Part shown: positions 3,839 through 5,676 of the stretch, one piece after another
Numbering within the stretch: position 1 is the stretch's first letter
Layout of the letters: each line of letters opens with the position of its first letter
Assembly: GCA_015655615.1 (NCBI GenBank)
Contig: JAATES010000071.1
Location: forward strand, 1-5,676
Direction: 5' to 3'
DNA length: 5,676 nucleotides
From: Actinomycetales bacterium
GTDB lineage: Bacteria > Actinomycetota > Actinomycetes > Actinomycetales > Cellulomonadaceae
The notes under the pieces: generated by a model
Told to the model about the DNA's origin: nothing
Databases searched by the model: none
Seen by the model: the letters and a program-made list of their open reading frames with translations, nothing else
Program-made: the position numbers and the translations under genes

Positions 3839-5676
3839 ATGACGCTCCCTCACCGCAGGCGGAACCGATGGCGCGGATGGATCGGCACCGCTTCGACCGC
3901 CGCGCTGATCACCGGACTCTCCCTCACTGCTGGCGCCCCGCAAGCCACGGCTGCCGCCACATCGGAAACGACGGTCACGGCAGTCACAGCCGCCGCATCG
4001 AGCGGCGAGTCCGCCATCAACGGCTACCGCAATGTCGGATACTTCTCCCAATGGGGAGTTTACGCCCGAGACTTTCACGTGAAGAACCTCGAGACCAATG
4101 GAACCGCCTCGCAACTCACTCACCTTAATTACGCATTCGGAAATATTCACAATGAGACTCTCACCTGCTTCGAGGCAAATAAGGCGGCCCAAGAGGGGTC
4201 CCCGGAGGGTTCCGGCGACGCCTACGCGGACTACGGGAAGTCCTACTCGGCGAGCAATTCCGTCTCGGGCCAGGCCGACACCTGGGGACAGCCCATCATG
4301 GGTAGCTTCAACCAGCTCAAACAGCTCAAGGCCAAGCATCCGCAACTCAAGGTCATGATGTCGTTGGGTGGCTGGACCTACTCGAAGTACTTCTCCAAAG
4401 CCGCCGCTACCGACGCCACGCGCAAGGCCTTGGTGACCAGCTGCATCAACCTCTTCATCAAGGGCAACCTGCCCCTCATCGACGGATTCGGGGGCACCGG
4501 CAGCGCTGCCGGGATCTTCGACGGCTTCGACATCGACTGGGAGTGGCCCGGAACCACCACGGGGCAGGCCAACAACTACGTCGATACCGTCAATGACAAG
4601 GCGAACTTCAAGGCGTTGCTCAAAGAGTTCCGCACGCAGCTCGACGCGCTTGGCGCCCAAACGGGGAAGAAGTACCTCCTCTCGGCCTTCTTGCCCGCGA
4701 ACCCCGCAGACATCACAGCCGGAGGCTGGAACGACCCTCAGCTGTTCTCCTCTCTCGATTACGGCAACATCCAGGGTTATGACCTCTGGGGAGCCTGGGA
4801 CTTGACCAAGACCGGGCATCAGGGCAACCTCTACGACGATCCGGCCGATAGCCGGGCGGCCGACAAGAAGTTCAGCGTGGACAAGGCGGTCAAGCTATAT
4901 ACGGCCAAAGGCATCTCCCGCAGCCAGCTTGGCATCGGTCTGGCGGCCTATGGCCGGGGCTGGTCCAACGTATCCAGCCAGACCCCCTGGGCCACGGGCT
5001 CGCTCAGCGCTGCGACCGGCCAGTATGAGGCGGGGATCAACAACTACGACGTCATCAAGAACATCGGAACTGGCTATTACAGCGCCACGGTCGGAGCAGC
5101 CTGGCGCTATGACGCGACCACCAAGACCTGGTGGTCCTACGACAACACCCAGACGATCACCCAGAAGGCGAAGTATATCGCCGATCTGGGCCTGGGAGGT
5201 GGCATGTGGTGGGAGCTCTCGGGCGACCGCAACAACGAGCTCATCTCCACACTGACTACCTCACTGCGAAGCGCCCGCACCGGACCGGTGGAGGCCACCG
5301 ATCCGACGGACCCCACAGATCCGACCGATCCGACCGATCCGACCGATCCCACAGATCCGACCGATCCGACGGACCCCACAGATCCGACCGATCCGGGTGG
5401 GTCGTGCACGGGTGTGGCCCCGTGGAATGCGACCACCGCGTACGACGGGGGCACCCAGGTTTCCTATGAGGGTTTCGTCTATCAAGCGAAGTGGTGGACC
5501 CAGGGACAAATCCCCGCATCGAACCTCGGCGAGGGCAAACCCTGGAACCGGATCACATCCTGCACCACCACCGACCCGACGGATCCGACAGATCCGGGGA
5601 CACCCACGGATCCGACAGATCCGGGGACACCCACGGACCCGACCGACCCGGGCACACCCACGGACCCGACCGACCC
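3839..5676 (+). CDS. Secreted modular chitinase, GH18 plus CBM5/12 (3' end outside window)
   Basis: An endo-acting or processive chitinase that should hydrolyse beta-1,4-N-acetylglucosamine linkages of chitin outside the cell; 612 codons are visible and the frame is open at the edge. Residues 1-38 form a signal peptide: Arg-rich start (RRRNRWRGW), hydrophobic core 15-33, likely cleavage after ATA (36-38). The GH18 barrel starts at NGYRNVGYFSQWGVYAR (61-77), with the SxGG strand SLGGW at 175-179 and the catalytic DxxDxDxE signature DGFDIDWE at 228-235, E235 being the acid/base. QGYDLWG (312-318) and GGMWWELSGD (454-463) are the later conserved strands. A TDP repeat linker (487-519) leads to a CBM5/12 chitin-binding domain between C523 and C575 with the typical AKWWTQG (550-556). 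A second TDP/GTP linker then runs to the edge, so at least one more module is expected. The barrel closely resembles Streptomyces subfamily A chitinases. No key residue is missing. Confidence 0.95.
   Translation, partial: MTLPHRRRNRWRGWIGTASTAALITGLSLTAGAPQATAAATSETTVTAVTAAASSGESAINGYRNVGYFSQWGVYARDFHVKNLETNGTASQLTHLNYAFGNIHNETLTCFEANKAAQEGSPEGSGDAYADYGKSYSASNSVSGQADTWGQPIMGSFNQLKQLKAKHPQLKVMMSLGGWTYSKYFSKAAATDATRKALVTSCINLFIKGNLPLIDGFGGTGSAAGIFDGFDIDWEWPGTTTGQANNYVDTVNDKANFKALLKEFRTQLDALGAQTGKKYLLSAFLPANPADITAGGWNDPQLFSSLDYGNIQGYDLWGAWDLTKTGHQGNLYDDPADSRAADKKFSVDKAVKLYTAKGISRSQLGIGLAAYGRGWSNVSSQTPWATGSLSAATGQYEAGINNYDVIKNIGTGYYSATVGAAWRYDATTKTWWSYDNTQTITQKAKYIADLGLGGGMWWELSGDRNNELISTLTTSLRSARTGPVEATDPTDPTDPTDPTDPTDPTDPTDPTDPTDPTDPGGSCTGVAPWNATTAYDGGTQVSYEGFVYQAKWWTQGQIPASNLGEGKPWNRITSCTTTDPTDPTDPGTPTDPTDPGTPTDPTDPGTPTDPTD
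5297..5395 (+). repeat. Eleven 9-bp units coding Thr-Asp-Pro (first chitinase linker)
   Basis: Eleven consecutive 9-bp units encode TDP with no interruption between the GH18 and chitin-binding domains. Third-position variation (ACC/ACG/ACA, GAT/GAC, CCG/CCC) shows a higher-order pattern: units 1-4 (5297-5332) and units 8-11 (5360-5395) are identical over 36 bp. This implies a recent duplication or recombination within the linker. Any unit gain or loss keeps the frame. Confidence 0.95.
5579..5676 (+). repeat. 27-bp repeat coding TDPTDPGTP (second chitinase linker, open at edge)
   Basis: Units at 5579-5605 and 5606-5632 are identical. The unit at 5633-5659 encodes the same nine residues with GAC for GAT and other silent changes, and a fourth is cut by the window end after 17 bases. 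A further T-D-P unit (5570-5578) precedes the first. The GTP insertion distinguishes this linker from the pure TDP linker before the chitin-binding domain. Confidence 0.93.

Noticed and set aside
3815..4819. A 334-codon open frame on the minus strand opposite the chitinase
   Set aside because: The plus strand encodes a full GH18 domain with every catalytic motif through this interval. The antisense translation is a Gly/Val/Arg-rich shadow produced by GC-biased codons, with no recognisable domain.
5137..5519. Minus-strand and alternate plus-strand frames with VGS, RSD or HRSDRSD repeats
   Set aside because: They are the TDP linker read in the wrong frame or strand; a 9-bp repeat without stops leaves several frames open. 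The frame continuous with GH18 and the chitin-binding domain is the real one.
5297..5676. Tandem repeats as a CRISPR array or iteron origin
   Set aside because: Units are contiguous 9-bp or 27-bp codon repeats with no unique spacers and lie in frame inside the chitinase, so they are protein linkers.

Overview
The window is GC-rich bacterial chromosome. The GC-biased third codon positions, the Streptomyces-like chitinase and the actinobacterial form of the DinB-like protein all point to an actinomycete (Actinomycetota). The sequence does not fix a genus. I see no rRNA, tRNA, insertion sequence, CRISPR array or attachment site, and no gene-free stretch exceeds 300 bases.

Layout. 1-69 is the last 22 codons of an unrecognised plus-strand gene. 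147-680 (minus) is a DinB-fold putative metal-binding protein. It is divergent from 758-1375 (plus), a six-helix MarC-family membrane protein. After a 140-bp spacer, 1516-2136 (plus) encodes a coiled-coil plus NERD nuclease-related-domain protein with a good ribosome binding site. It converges, with 45 bp between stops, on 2182-3612 (minus), a 476-residue protein I do not recognise that ends in two predicted membrane helices. A 226-bp, relatively AT-rich intergenic region (3613-3838) then serves two divergent genes. On the plus strand, 3839 to the window end is a secreted modular chitinase: signal peptide, GH18 catalytic domain, Thr-Asp-Pro repeat linker, CBM5/12-type chitin-binding domain, then a second repetitive linker still open at the edge.

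How the genes work together. Only the chitinase has a clear physiological role, extracellular chitin breakdown. The other genes look like unrelated single-gene units; strand switches exclude one operon, and nothing suggests a dedicated multi-gene system. The more interesting signals are regulatory. Three genes lacking a Shine-Dalgarno sequence share a -10-like hexamer exactly six bases before ATG, as leaderless transcripts would. The chitinase has a compact promoter with direct and inverted repeats and a leader that could fold into an H-type pseudoknot just before its ribosome binding site.
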